In this document: one piece after another, positions 5,546 through 6,507 of the stretch
Layout: each line of letters starts with the position of its first letter
How positions within the stretch are numbered: position 1 is the first letter of the stretch
NCBI GenBank assembly: GCA_019348445.1
Contig: JAHWJK010000034.1
Coordinates: forward strand, 7,886 to 14,392
Source: Actinomycetota bacterium
GTDB lineage: Bacteria; Actinomycetota; CADDZG01; WHSQ01
Direction of reading: 5' to 3'
DNA: 6,507 nucleotides
Translations under genes and position numbers: made by a program
Notes under the pieces: generated by a model
The model's database searches: none
What the model was told of the DNA's origin: nothing
Seen by the model: the letters and a program-made list of their open reading frames with translations, nothing else

Positions 5546-6507
5546 CAGCGGGATGTCCACCCCGCGCTCGCGGGCCACTTCGGCGGCGCGCTCGTAACCC
5601 GCGTCGGCGTGACGCATCACGCCGGTCCCGGGATCGTTCGTCAGCACACGTTCCAGTCGCGTTGCTGCATCCCCCGTCCCATCGGCTACCACCTGGGCCC
5701 CCGCATGGATCGACTTGCCCATGCCGACCCCGCCGCCGTGATGGACCGCAACCCACGCCGCGCCCGAGGCGGTGTTGAGCAACGCGTTCAGGATCGGCCA
5801 GTCGGCTATCGCATCGGATCCGTCGAGCATGTCTTCGGTCTCGCGGTACGGGGACGCGACCGAACCGGAATCGAGGTGGTCCCTGCCGATCACGATCGGT
5901 GCGGCCACCTTTTTCTGCTCGACGAGTTCGTTGAAAGCGAGGCCCGCTCGGGCACGGTCGCCGTAGCCGAGCCAGCAGATGCGCGCCGGGAGCCCCTGGA
6001 ACGCGACGCGTTCACGGGCGAGACGGAGCCACTTCTGTAACGGGTCGTTGTCGGGGAACAGTTCGGCCACCGCGTTGTCGGTCGCCGCGATATCGGCAGG
6101 ATCTCCGCTCAAGGCGATCCACCGGAACGGACCGAGTCCCTCGCAGAACAACGGACGGATGTAGGCAGGGACGAAGCCCGGATACGCGAACGCATCCTCG
6201 AACCCACCGGCGGCAGCTTCACCTCGCAGGTTGTTCCCGTAGTCGAATACCTCGGCACCGGCGGCCTTGAAGCCGACCATCGCCGCGCAATGCTCGGACA
6301 TCGACGCGCGTGCTTCTTCGATGTAGGCATCCGGATCTTTTGTTCGCAGCGCCGCGGCATCTTCGAGCGACCGCTGTTTCGGCACGTACCCATTCAGAGG
6401 GTCGTGCGCGGATGTCTGGTCCGTGACTATGTCGATCTCCGCGCCGCGCCGAAGCAGTTCGGGGAAGACCTCCGCCGCGTTACCTACTACTCCGATCGAC
6501 AGCGGCT
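5531..6507 (-). CDS. hutU: Urocanate hydratase (urocanase), C-terminal part; 5' end beyond window
   Basis: HutU adds water to urocanate to form 4-imidazolone-5-propionate, using tightly bound NAD+ as an electrophile; it acts between HutH and HutI. About 325 residues are visible of a protein usually near 550, so roughly 230 N-terminal residues lie past the right edge. The visible part opens PLSIGVVGNAAEVFPELL, then VTDQTSAHDPLNGY, GNNLRGEAA, GPFRWIALSGDP, the GLPARICWLG motif, VIGRDHLDSGSVASP, HHGGGVGMG and TNDPGTGVMRHADAGY. The Cys in PARICW (codon 5975-5977) corresponds to P. putida Cys410, known to be important for activity. A GTG at 6385 opens a shorter frame, but the family match continues through it to the edge, so it is not the start. 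The TGA stop lies inside the 3' end of hutI. No truncation or frameshift is seen. Confidence 0.97.
   Translation of the reverse strand, partial: PLSIGVVGNAAEVFPELLRRGAEIDIVTDQTSAHDPLNGYVPKQRSLEDAAALRTKDPDAYIEEARASMSEHCAAMVGFKAAGAEVFDYGNNLRGEAAAGGFEDAFAYPGFVPAYIRPLFCEGLGPFRWIALSGDPADIAATDNAVAELFPDNDPLQKWLRLARERVAFQGLPARICWLGYGDRARAGLAFNELVEQKKVAAPIVIGRDHLDSGSVASPYRETEDMLDGSDAIADWPILNALLNTASGAAWVAVHHGGGVGMGKSIHAGAQVVADGTGDAATRLERVLTNDPGTGVMRHADAGYERAAEVARERGVDIPLLGDK

Noticed and set aside
5561..5574. CCCGCG-CT-CGCGGG inverted repeat as a terminator for hutI
   Set aside because: It lies within hutU coding sequence, has an impractically small loop unless the stem is shortened to 5 base pairs, and is not followed by a T-run.

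Overview
This GC-rich, gene-dense window carries most of a histidine-utilisation (hut) locus from what is probably an actinomycete-like bacterium. The lineage is inferred from four things: the strong G/C bias at third codon positions, a tandem-GNAT protein of mycothiol-synthase type, hutF and hutI overlapping as I recall them doing in Streptomyces, and several start codons that lack a Shine-Dalgarno sequence but have a TANNNT -10 hexamer 8 to 10 bases upstream (leaderless transcription). No single marker fixes the lineage.

Layout. Positions 2-55 are the last 17 codons of an unrecognised plus-strand gene. After a 45-base gap with a candidate promoter come two closely spaced plus-strand genes: a divergent RpiB/LacA/LacB-type sugar-phosphate isomerase (101-565) and a tandem GNAT acetyltransferase (575-1504). 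The acetyltransferase ends tail-to-tail on hutH (minus, 1501-3027), and the two stop codons share one CTAG. A 53-base divergent promoter region (3028-3080) separates hutH from hutF (plus, 3081-4379). hutF overlaps hutI (plus, 4376-5545) through GTGA. hutI overlaps the 3' end of hutU (minus, 5531 to beyond the window edge) by 15 bases. No stretch over 300 bases lacks a gene. I saw no RNA gene, mobile element, CRISPR array or convincing intrinsic terminator.

Pathway. HutH deaminates L-histidine to urocanate, HutU hydrates it to imidazolonepropionate, HutI opens the ring to N-formimino-L-glutamate, and HutF deiminates that to N-formyl-L-glutamate plus ammonia. The final deformylase (HutG) is not in view, nor is a hut regulator or transporter. 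The four genes are in three transcription units, with hutFI inverted between two minus-strand genes. The most interesting signal is the hutH/hutF intergenic region: it is close to two-fold symmetric, with mirrored -10 hexamers flanking a central imperfect palindrome. This suggests one operator controlling two leaderless promoters. The second point of interest is the isomerase, which keeps the catalytic Cys but has lost other RpiB active-site residues. Overall the window is a recognisable catabolic locus with unusual compaction, not a clearly novel system.
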